64,000 nt of DNA. It comes from Sphingopyxis sp. 113P3. GTDB taxonomy: Bacteria > Pseudomonadota > Alphaproteobacteria > Sphingomonadales > Sphingomonadaceae. The stretch is taken from assembly GCF_001278035.1 (NCBI RefSeq), contig NZ_CP009452.1:1211501-1275500 (forward strand), given 5' to 3'. The translations under genes and the position numbers were made by a program. Below are positions 32,054 to 39,318 of this stretch, in pieces. How positions within the stretch are numbered: the first letter of the stretch is position 1; each line of letters opens with the position of its first letter. The notes under the pieces are model-generated. The model worked only from the letters and a program-made list of their open reading frames with translations. It ran no database searches and was not told where the DNA came from.

Positions 32054-33223
32054 ATGCCGTGGAAGGAGTGTTCGGTAATGGAAGAGCGTATGCGCTTCGT
32101 TGTCCGCCTGCTGGACGGTGAACCGATGAGCGAGCTGTGTCGCGAGTTCGGCATTTCTCGCAAGACGGGCTACAAGATATTCAATCGCTATCAGCACCAT
32201 GGCCTGGATGCGCTGACCGATCGATCGAGACGGCCCGTCCGTTACGCCAACCAGCTGCCAGAGCCAGTTGAACGAATGATCGTCCGGGCCAAGCAGGATA
32301 AACCTCACTGGGGTGCGCGTAAGATCCGTGAGCTGCTGGTCAGGCGCCTCGCCGGCGACGTGCGCATACCCGCGAAGAGCACGATCCATGCGGTGCTCGA
32401 TCGGCACGGCCTCGTCCAGCGGATGCGAAGGCGCAAGCGCGCAACCGGAACGCCGCTTTCCCCAGGCACCAAGCCCAACGATCTTTGGTGCGTTGACTTC
32501 AAGGGCGAGTTCAAGCTCGGCAATGGCCGATATTGCTATCCCCTCACAGTCACCGACCACGCCTCACGATATCTGCTCTTGTGCGAGGCACTCGAATCGG
32601 TCCGCGAAGACCTGGCCTTTCCGGCCTTCGAGCAGCTGTTCAGGGAGCGCGGCCTGCCCGGCGCCATCCGCTCCGACAATGGCGTGCCCTTCGCCAGCCC
32701 CAACGGGCTCTACAACCTCTCCAGACTCGCCGTCTGGTGGCTCAGGCTCGGTATAGAGATCGAACGCATCAAGCCGGGGCGGCCACAGCAAAATGGCCGT
32801 CATGAGCGAATGCACCTGACGTTGAAAAAGGAGGCAACCAGACCGGCAGGAGCCAACTTCCTCCAGCAGCAGGCGAAGTTCGACGCCTTCACCGCTGAGT
32901 TCAACAAGGAGCGACCGCACGAGGCGCTCGGAATGAAGGTCCCAGCCGATACCTATCAGCCCTCAGCGCGCGATTATCACGGCCTTCCAGAGCTCACCTA
33001 TCCGCTCCACGACAAGGATGTCATCGTCACATCCTGTGGACGCATCTGCATGCACAGAAAGAAGATCAACATATCGACCGTCCTCGCCGGACAGCGCCTC
33101 GGCATCAAGGAAATCGACGAGGGCATCTGGCTCGTCAGCTTCATGCATTACGACTTGGGATATATCGACTTGGAGCAGAAAACCCTGCAAACCCTCGACA
33201 ACCCGTTCGGCGCGAGGTTGTAA
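32054..33223 (+). CDS. IS481-family transposase 1
   Basis: A 389-residue protein from ATG 32054 with an N-terminal helix-turn-helix (MSELCREFGISRKTGYKIFNRY), a leucine-rich linker and an rve core (LWCVDFKGEFKL, RSDNGVPFASPN, NGRHERMHLTLKKE) with Asp, Asp and Glu in place, ending NPFGARL. Intact. Its left terminal repeat has been pushed about 3.8 kb upstream by nested insertions, so transposition as a unit is doubtful. Confidence 0.93.
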   Translation: MPWKECSVMEERMRFVVRLLDGEPMSELCREFGISRKTGYKIFNRYQHHGLDALTDRSRRPVRYANQLPEPVERMIVRAKQDKPHWGARKIRELLVRRLAGDVRIPAKSTIHAVLDRHGLVQRMRRRKRATGTPLSPGTKPNDLWCVDFKGEFKLGNGRYCYPLTVTDHASRYLLLCEALESVREDLAFPAFEQLFRERGLPGAIRSDNGVPFASPNGLYNLSRLAVWWLRLGIEIERIKPGRPQQNGRHERMHLTLKKEATRPAGANFLQQQAKFDAFTAEFNKERPHEALGMKVPADTYQPSARDYHGLPELTYPLHDKDVIVTSCGRICMHRKKINISTVLAGQRLGIKEIDEGIWLVSFMHYDLGYIDLEQKTLQTLDNPFGARL

Positions 33224-33349
33224 CCCATGTCTCCGGTACGAAACGTTACCCATGTGTCCGGGCTGGACACCATTTGCCCTTCCCGAGAGATGGGTGACAT
33301 TCCGTACCGGACAGATGGGTTACACTTCTGGCCTTTGCAGGAGGGCAAA

Positions 33350-34672
33350 GTGCCGTGGAAGGAGTGTGACAAAATGGACGAGCGTCTCCGCTTTGTGGCG
33401 CGCCTGTTGGACGGCGAGAAGATGGCGCCGCTGTGCCGGGAGTTCGATATCTCCCGCAAAACGGGCTACAAGATCTTCGAGCGCTACAAGGACTGCGGTC
33501 TGTCAGGCCTGACAGACCGCAGTCGCCGGCCCTACCGCCAGGCCAACCAGCTTCCGTTCCAGATCGAGAAGCAGATCATCGAGCTGAAGCGCGAATGGCC
33601 CAGCTGGGGCGCTCCCAAGATCCGTGAGAAGCTCAGGCGCCATTATCCTGAGCTCCAGTGCCCCGCGATCAGCACCGTTCACGCCGTGCTCGACCGCAAT
33701 GGGCTGGTGAAGCGAAGGCGACGCCGGCGCTACAAGGCCGAGGGAACGCCGCTCTCCCGGCCGCTGGCACCCAACGATCTTTGGTGCGCCGACTACAAGG
33801 GCGAGTTCATGCTCGCCGACAAGAGATATTGCTATCCGCTGACGGTGACCGACTCAGCCAGTCGATATCTGCTCGGCTGCGAAGCCCTCGCAACCACCAA
33901 GGAGGTGTTCGCAATCAGTGTGTTCGAGCGCATCTTCAAGGAATATGGCCTGCCCAAGGCAATCCGCACCGACAATGGGGTGCCCTTTGCCAGTGCTCAC
34001 GCCTTGTTCGGCCTCAGCCGTCTCTCCGTCTGGTGGCTGCGCCTGGGCATCGGGATCGAGCGCATCAAACCCGGTTGCCCCCAACAGAACGGGCGACACG
34101 AGCGCATGCACCTGACCCTTAAACAGGAGGCCACCAGGCCTGCATGCGCAAACTTCCTCCAGCAGCAGGGCCGCTTCGACCGCTTCGTCGATATCTACAA
34201 TCATGAGCGCCCTCACCAGGCGCTGGCAATGCGCTATCCAGCCGAGTGCTACACCCGATCAGACCGAAGCTATGAGGGGCTGCCCGACCTCGAATACCCG
34301 TTCCATGACAAGACCGTCATCGTCACAACCTGCGGGCGAATCTGCTTCGATAGCAGGAAGGTCAACCTCAGCACCGTCTTCGCCGGACAGAAAATCGGAA
34401 TCAAGCAGGTCGACGATCAGATCTGGCTCGTCACCTTCATGAATTACGATCTCGGCTTCTTCGACAATGAAACATGCCGGCTCGAGCCGGCACCTACCCC
34501 CTTCGGAGCAAAACTGTTACATGGTGTAATTGCGGGTTTAGTGGTTCGCGCGGTGATGCCAGGAGTGGCTGTTCCCCAGTATGATGGAAGTACGGGCTCA
34601 CGATCAGACGCCGGGCCCAACATCAACGGAGAACAGCCATGGACGAGTATATTGGCCTTGACGTTTCGATGA
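33350..34672 (+). CDS. IS481-family transposase 2 with C terminus altered by IS110
   Basis: GTG 33350 follows GGAGGG and matches the start of transposase 1 (VPWKECDKMDERLRF against MPWKECSVMEERMRF). HTH (LCREFDISRKTGYKIFERY) and rve residues (LWCADYKGEF, RTDNGVPFA, HERMHLTLKQE) are intact. After TPFGAKLL the frame reads into IS110 element B and gains about 50 foreign residues. Removing that IS would give a stop about seven codons later (RPMSPE), so the original protein was about 395 residues. Activity of the extended form is uncertain. Confidence 0.9.
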   Translation: MPWKECDKMDERLRFVARLLDGEKMAPLCREFDISRKTGYKIFERYKDCGLSGLTDRSRRPYRQANQLPFQIEKQIIELKREWPSWGAPKIREKLRRHYPELQCPAISTVHAVLDRNGLVKRRRRRRYKAEGTPLSRPLAPNDLWCADYKGEFMLADKRYCYPLTVTDSASRYLLGCEALATTKEVFAISVFERIFKEYGLPKAIRTDNGVPFASAHALFGLSRLSVWWLRLGIGIERIKPGCPQQNGRHERMHLTLKQEATRPACANFLQQQGRFDRFVDIYNHERPHQALAMRYPAECYTRSDRSYEGLPDLEYPFHDKTVIVTTCGRICFDSRKVNLSTVFAGQKIGIKQVDDQIWLVTFMNYDLGFFDNETCRLEPAPTPFGAKLLHGVIAGLVVRAVMPGVAVPQYDGSTGSRSDAGPNINGEQPWTSILALTFR

Positions 34673-35664
34673 AAGACACTGCCGTTTCCATTCGCCGGGC
34701 GGGGGAGCGGATCTGGCGCGGAAAGTGCCCTTCAGACCCGAAGCTGATCGCCGAGTTGATCCGCAAGCATGCGCCTGGCGCAAAGCGGGTCGTGTTCGAG
34801 ACCGGACCTTTGTCGGTGTGGTTCTATCATGCGCTGAGGCAGGAGGGTCTGCCGGCGATCTGCGTCGATGCGCGTCATGCGAAGGCAGCACTGGATATGG
34901 CAGCCAACAAGACCGACGCCAACGACGCCGATGGCCTGGCGCAGCTCGCCGAAGTGGGCTTCTTCCGCGAAGTGCGCGTAAAGGGCTTTGACAGTATGCA
35001 AACGCGGACGCTGATCGCCGCGCGCATGCGACTGCTCAGGATCACGACCGAACTCTCCAACCAGATCCGCGGGCTGATGAAGACCTTCGGTCTCGTTGTC
35101 CCAGCCGGCAAGGGCAGCCGGTTCGAGAGACATGTCCAGGAGCGTCTCATCGACCAGCAGGAAGTAGCGTCGATCGTGCGGCCGCTGCTCGAGGTCTGGC
35201 GTGCGGCCCGCCAGCGCGCAGCAGAGCTGGGCGAGCAGCTCGTTACGGCCGCGCGCAAGAGCGAGGCGTGCCAGATCCTGATGTCGATTCCAGGGGTGGG
35301 CGCCGTGACTGCGACGGCGTTTGCCACGGCGATCGAGGACCCCGGGAACTTCAGGAAATCACGATCCGTCGGCGCCTGGCTAGGGCTGACGACGCGGCGC
35401 TACCAGTCGGGCGAGGTCGACTATGACGGGCACATCTCGAGGCGGGGCGACAGCTATATGCGCGGGCTGCTCTATGAGGCGGCAACCGTGATGCTGACGC
35501 GCAGCACCGCCGACAACCGGCTGCGAACTTGGGGACTTCAGCTCAAGGAACGGATCGGCTTCAAGCGAGCCGCCGTCGCGCTGGCGCGCAAGCTCGCCGT
35601 CACCATGCATGCGATGCTCAAGTCAGGAACGCTTTTTGAAAGGAGTGCACCAGCCGCGCAGTAA
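34639..35664 (+). CDS. IS110-family transposase (element B, intact)
   Basis: A 341-residue DEDD recombinase: N-terminal RuvC-like domain (YIGLDVSMKDTAVSIRR, RVVFETGPLSVWFYHALR, NKTDANDADGLAQLAEVGFF) and C-terminal domain (LMSIPGVGAVTATAFATAIEDPGNF, VGAWLGLTTRRYQSGEVDYDGHISRRGDSYMRGLLYEAA) with the conserved Ser. It is the intact reference for the dead copy A and could act on it in trans. Confidence 0.95.
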   Translation: MDEYIGLDVSMKDTAVSIRRAGERIWRGKCPSDPKLIAELIRKHAPGAKRVVFETGPLSVWFYHALRQEGLPAICVDARHAKAALDMAANKTDANDADGLAQLAEVGFFREVRVKGFDSMQTRTLIAARMRLLRITTELSNQIRGLMKTFGLVVPAGKGSRFERHVQERLIDQQEVASIVRPLLEVWRAARQRAAELGEQLVTAARKSEACQILMSIPGVGAVTATAFATAIEDPGNFRKSRSVGAWLGLTTRRYQSGEVDYDGHISRRGDSYMRGLLYEAATVMLTRSTADNRLRTWGLQLKERIGFKRAAVALARKLAVTMHAMLKSGTLFERSAPAAQ

Positions 35665-35912
35665 AGTCGTCCCGGGCGCTCGCCCCTTCGACTGCCTGGG
35701 TCGCCTCCCTGCCGGGGCGTGGGCAGAGCCATTCCGACACATAGGATGCACCGCTGGCTCAGCCGAGTGCGCCTGTTACATTGGAAGGCTCACCCCGCGA
35801 AGCTCCATCATGCGGCGACTCATGTCGACCGCGAAGACGACCCTGCAACCGGCAAGGCAGGCATTAGGCTTCGAAACTGGAAAAAGAGACCGCGAAAGGT
35901 GTCCGCAATTAG
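35665..35912 (+). ncRNA. Candidate bridge (seek) RNA region of IS110 element B
   Basis: IS1111-group elements encode their target-guiding RNA in the right-end non-coding DNA between transposase and terminus. This 248-base stretch is largely conserved in element A (29350-29595, inverted) although it encodes nothing, consistent with such an RNA. Small differences between the two copies are visible. Guide loops were not identified. Confidence 0.4.
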
Positions 35913-35971
35913 ACGACCTATGTCTCCGGAATAAACTGTAACCGATGTGTCCGGTACGGACCATTGAGAAG

Positions 35972-36046
35972 TGGCTCCCCGGGCAGGATTCGAACCTGCG
36001 ACCAATCGATTAACAGTCGATTGCTCTACCGCTGAGCTACCGAGGA
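35972..36046 (-). tRNA. tRNA-Asn (GTT)
   Basis: Read on the minus strand, TCCTCGG at the 5' end pairs with CCGGGGA before G-CCA (CCA encoded at 35972-35974). The D-arm GTAGCTCAGCGGTAGAGC, an anticodon arm with GTT between ATCGACT and AATCGAT, and the T-arm GGTTCGAATCC are all present. The nested insertion sequences end 11 bases beyond its 3' end, so it is the border between accessory and core DNA. Confidence 0.97.
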
Positions 36047-36143
36047 GCAGCCCGCCTAGGCGGGCAAGGCGGCCCCTTTGCCTTCAACTGCGGCAATTAT
36101 CAAGGGGGATTTCGGAATATTTCATCCAAAGCGCAATCGGCGC

Positions 36144-36914
36144 TCAAACAATGAACTGTTCCATCGCGATGCGCTCGTCGAGGCCCTGGTCGGGGTCGAA
36201 CAGCAGGGTCAGCGGCCGGCTTCGGTCGGTGGTGACGAGGACCGTCTTTACGTCCCGGATTTCGCGCTGATCGGCGACGGCGCTGACCGGGCGCTTCGCA
36301 GCTTCCCGGACGTTGAAGCGAATACTCGTCGATTCGGGCACCAGGGCGCCGCGCCAGCGCCGCGGACGGAAAGGACTGATCGGGGTCAGCGCCAGCATCT
36401 CCGATTCGAGCGGCAGAATGGGGCCGTTGGCGGAAAGATTATAGGCGGTCGACCCCGCGGGAGTCGCGACAAGGACGCCGTCGCACGCGAGTTCCTCGAG
36501 CATCGTCTTCTCGTTGATCATCACTTCGAGCTTTGCTGCCTGGCGCGTCTCGCGCAGCAGGGAAATCTCGTTGATCGCGGGCAGGATGTGGCGCTCGCCG
36601 CTGATCGTCGTGATATCACCCGAAAGAGGGTGAATGAGGAAGGGGCGGGCTCCCGCAATGCGTTCGAGCAGCCCCTCGACACGAAACTCGTTCATCAAGA
36701 AGCCGATCGTGCCGCGGTTCATCCCGAAGACCGGCAGGCTTCGGCGCTGGTCGAGCAATTGGTGCAGCATGTGGAGCAGGAATCCGTCGCCGCCGAGCGC
36801 GATCAGAAGGTCGGCCTCCGCGAGATCGACAAAATCATAGAGCGGCCGCAGTTCGGCCTCGGCCTCTTCACCCGCGGGCGTATTGGATGCGACGAGCGCG
36901 ATCTTGCGATGCAT
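36144..36914 (-). CDS. nadK: NAD kinase
   Basis: A 256-residue protein from ATG 36914 with the ATP-NAD kinase motifs: LLIALGGDGFLLHMLH (GGDG), GMNRGTIGFLMNEF, PAINEISLLR and LACDGVLVATPAGSTAYNLSANGPILP. It phosphorylates NAD to NADP in the cytosol. It follows moaA on the same strand by 28 bases, so they may be co-transcribed. Length is normal. Confidence 0.97.
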   Translation of the reverse strand: MHRKIALVASNTPAGEEAEAELRPLYDFVDLAEADLLIALGGDGFLLHMLHQLLDQRRSLPVFGMNRGTIGFLMNEFRVEGLLERIAGARPFLIHPLSGDITTISGERHILPAINEISLLRETRQAAKLEVMINEKTMLEELACDGVLVATPAGSTAYNLSANGPILPLESEMLALTPISPFRPRRWRGALVPESTSIRFNVREAAKRPVSAVADQREIRDVKTVLVTTDRSRPLTLLFDPDQGLDERIAMEQFIV

Positions 36915-36942
36915 GTTGGTCCGGTCCCCCTTGGACGGTGTG

Positions 36943-37953
36943 TCAACCGCCTGTTGCACTCATATGACGCGCGACCGCCGGTTTGGACTTTCGTTCAATA
37001 TGAAAGTCATGCGCGCGGGGTTTGCCAGCCAAGGCCAGATCAATCAAGCCGTCGACTGCGCCGACGTCGCCCTCGCGGAGCGCTGCGCGCAGATCGATAT
37101 GATCCTCCTGGCCAAGACACATGTAGATCCGTCCCTCGACCGTGAGCCGGATGCGGTTGCAGGTGGTGCAGAAATTGTCGCTAAGCGGCGTGATGAGGCC
37201 AAGCGTCACCGGGCTGCCCTCGACGCTGAAATAGCGCGCGGGCCCGCCCGTTCGCTTGTCGAGCGGGTAAAGAGCGCGCTCCGCGCGCAGCGGCGCGATG
37301 AAGCGGTGGAGCGGTATATAATGATCGCTTCGGTCGCCCTCGACCTCGCCGAGCGGCATGGTTTCAATGAGCGTCAGATCACAGCCCGCCCGCGCGCAAT
37401 AATCGAGCATGGGGAAGAGCTGGTCTTCATTGAGTCCGGCAAGCGCCACCATGTTAATCTTGACCGAAAGACCCGCCGCGCGCGCCGCATCGATCCCGCG
37501 CAGCGCGACCCCGACATCGCCGACGCGCGTGATGTGCCGGAAGGCCTCGGGATCGAGCGTGTCGAGGCTGACGTTCACGCGCCGTACCCCGGCATCGGCC
37601 AGCATCGGCGCATAGTCGGCAAGCCGCATGCCGTTCGTGGTGAGCGTGAGTTCGTCGAGCCCGCGGCCGATCAGCGCGCCGAGCCGGCCTGCGAGCATGT
37701 CGATGCCGCGGCGCACCAGGGGTTCGCCGCCCGTGAGCCGGATGCGCCGAATGCCGCGCGCCACGAACCGCTCGGCCAGCGCCCCCATCTCCTCGATGCT
37801 CAGAACGGCAGAGCGCGGCAGGAAGCTCATATGCTCGGCCATGCAATAGCGGCAGCGCAGGTCGCAGCGGTCGGTCACCGACAGGCGCAAATAGCTGATC
37901 CGGCGGCCGTGGCCGTCGGTCAGCGGAGCATCTGCAGGCGATTGAACGGTCAT
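36943..37953 (-). CDS. moaA: GTP 3',8-cyclase MoaA (molybdenum cofactor biosynthesis)
   Basis: A 336-residue radical-SAM enzyme from ATG 37953 with the N-terminal cluster CDLRCRYC, SAM-contact TGGEPLVR, the C-terminal second cluster (CTTCNRIRLTVEGRIYMC) and a GG terminus. It converts GTP to 3',8-cyclo-7,8-dihydro-GTP, the first step of molybdopterin synthesis. A divergent EAL-domain gene begins 60 bases upstream, and nadK follows. Confidence 0.96.
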   Translation of the reverse strand: MTVQSPADAPLTDGHGRRISYLRLSVTDRCDLRCRYCMAEHMSFLPRSAVLSIEEMGALAERFVARGIRRIRLTGGEPLVRRGIDMLAGRLGALIGRGLDELTLTTNGMRLADYAPMLADAGVRRVNVSLDTLDPEAFRHITRVGDVGVALRGIDAARAAGLSVKINMVALAGLNEDQLFPMLDYCARAGCDLTLIETMPLGEVEGDRSDHYIPLHRFIAPLRAERALYPLDKRTGGPARYFSVEGSPVTLGLITPLSDNFCTTCNRIRLTVEGRIYMCLGQEDHIDLRAALREGDVGAVDGLIDLALAGKPRAHDFHIERKSKPAVARHMSATGG

Positions 37954-38013
37954 CGCGCCGATTGTGATGCAAAAGGGAAGGGCTTGGCAAGCAAAGCCTG
38001 ATATGGGAGCGCG

Positions 38014-39213
38014 ATGAATCGCTCGATCGACCCCAATAGCGCCAGCGTTCGCCATCTTGCGGCGCTGCACGCCCGCTACGATGCCGATGCCGGCGTGATC
38101 CTGGTCCAGGTCGATCAGCTCGCGCGAATCAACCACAGCGCAGGGACGGAGACGGGCAACGCCCTGCTCGAGGAGGTTGCCCGGCGCCTCGAAAATTTTG
38201 CAGGCGACGAATTTGGGCCCGGGGCGGTGGTTGGGCGTTTGACCGGGCCGCGCTTCGTGATCGTCCCCGCGCTTCCGCTGTCGCTCGCGGCGCTTCACGC
38301 GCAGGAGCGGGCGCTCCATGTCGCGCTTGCTGAACCGATGGTCGGGGACCCCAATGGGCGGGTGGCCATCCGCATCGCTGCCGCGCTGATAACGCGCGAC
38401 GAGCCAATCGCCGATCAGCTTCGCATGGCGAGCGACCAGCTTGCGCGCCCGGCTTCGGCGCGCGACGGCGCGATGGTCAAGGCGGCGCTCGCGCACGGAG
38501 AGGTCGCGATCTTCTATCAGCCGCAATATGACGTCGCGAGCGGCGCGATGGTTGGCGTGGAGGCCTTGCTGCGCTGGCGGCATCCCGAACTCGGGCTGCT
38601 TGGCGCGGGACCGCTTGTTACCGCGGCGCGCGCCGCGCGAATGGAGCGCGAGCTCACCGAACATGCCCACCGACTTGCTCTCGCCGAGATCGCAAACTGG
38701 CCCAAAGCGCTCGGACGCCTGCGCATATCGCTGAACATCACCGCCGCCGACCTTGGCGATCCGGACTTTGCCGACCGTTTTGCCGCGATGGCGAGCCGGG
38801 CAAAGGTCGATCCCGACCGGTTGACGCTCGAGCTGACCGAACAGGCGATGCTGAGCGATCCCGCCAGCGCAGCTGCGCAGCTATCGCAGATCCGCGCGCT
38901 CGGCTCGGCGATCGCGATCGACGATTTCGGGACGGGTTATTCGAGCCTGTCGCTGCTCGCGCGGCTTCCGATCGACTATCTGAAGATCGACAGCGGCTTC
39001 ACCCGCTCGATCGATGGCAGCGACCGCGATCGGATCGTCGTGCGCGCGATCGTCGACCTTGCGCGCGCGCTGGGGTTGCTCGTGGTGGCCGAAGGCGTCG
39101 AAAATGAGGGGCAGCTCGCGCGGCTCGGCGAGATCGGGGTCGCGATGTGGCAAGGTTTCCTGAAGTCGGGGCCCGTGCCAGGTGAAGAACTTGTCGATCT
39201 CCTGGGCGCTTGA
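38014..39213 (+). CDS. EAL-domain cyclic-di-GMP phosphodiesterase with degenerate GGDEF domain
   Basis: A 399-residue protein. Residues about 20-150 resemble GGDEF (LVQVDQLARINHSAG, LLEEVARRL) but the signature is replaced by GRLTGPRFVIV, so no cyclase activity is expected. Residues about 155-395 are EAL with EALLRWRHPE, LTLELTEQ, DDFGTGYSSLS, YLKIDSGF and AEGVEN, all catalytic motifs present. It is expected to hydrolyse c-di-GMP in the cytosol; no sensor domain or membrane helix is seen. Confidence 0.88.
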   Translation: MNRSIDPNSASVRHLAALHARYDADAGVILVQVDQLARINHSAGTETGNALLEEVARRLENFAGDEFGPGAVVGRLTGPRFVIVPALPLSLAALHAQERALHVALAEPMVGDPNGRVAIRIAAALITRDEPIADQLRMASDQLARPASARDGAMVKAALAHGEVAIFYQPQYDVASGAMVGVEALLRWRHPELGLLGAGPLVTAARAARMERELTEHAHRLALAEIANWPKALGRLRISLNITAADLGDPDFADRFAAMASRAKVDPDRLTLELTEQAMLSDPASAAAQLSQIRALGSAIAIDDFGTGYSSLSLLARLPIDYLKIDSGFTRSIDGSDRDRIVVRAIVDLARALGLLVVAEGVENEGQLARLGEIGVAMWQGFLKSGPVPGEELVDLLGA

Positions 39214-39318
39214 GCGCCCTTCAATACGGGGCTCCGAAGGACATTCCATCATTGTCCATGCCGCCGAAGGGGCTCTGATCGGCGCGCTCCTGCGCGAGCG
39301 GAAAGACGCCCAAGGCGT

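Larger units (their letters stand above)
28147..33262 (+). mobile_element. IS481-family element 1, interrupted by nested insertions
   Basis: The ends carry two related repeats each. Left: CGAGACATGGGTGACA (28149-) and CCGGAGACATGGGT (28172-28185). Right, inverted: ACCCATGTCTCCGGTACG (33223-33240) and the outer TTACCCATGTGTCCGGGC ending about 33262. The transposase gene lies at 32054-33223. Everything from about 28189 to 32016 is inserted sequence (two IS110-type elements, one itself split by IS3). Exact outer ends are approximate. Confidence 0.7.
34519..35912 (+). mobile_element. IS110-family (IS1111-like) element B
   Basis: A 1394-bp element with ACATGGTGTAATTGCGG at the left and GTGTCCGCAATTAG at the right, sharing inverted TAATTGCGG. 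Without it the flanks join as CTGTT-ACGACCTATGTCTCCGG, the inner terminal repeat of IS481 element 2, with no duplication, as normal for IS110. The transposase is intact, with about 250 bases of non-coding DNA after it. Confidence 0.85.
33283..35960 (+). mobile_element. IS481-family element 2, containing IS110 element B
   Basis: Left repeats CCGAGAGATGGGTGACAT (33283-) and TCCGTACCGGACAGATGGGT (33301-33320). Right repeats, inverted, are ACCTATGTCTCCGG (35917-35930) and CCGATGTGTCCGGTACGGA (35942-35960). The transposase gene starts at 33350, and IS110 element B sits just before the inner right repeat. The right end is 11 bases from the 3' end of tRNA-Asn. Outer ends are approximate. Confidence 0.7.

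Noticed and set aside
28147..35960. Clustered repeats in the IS nest read as a CRISPR array
   Set aside because: Repeats are IS481 and IS110 ends, few in number and irregularly spaced, with no cas genes.
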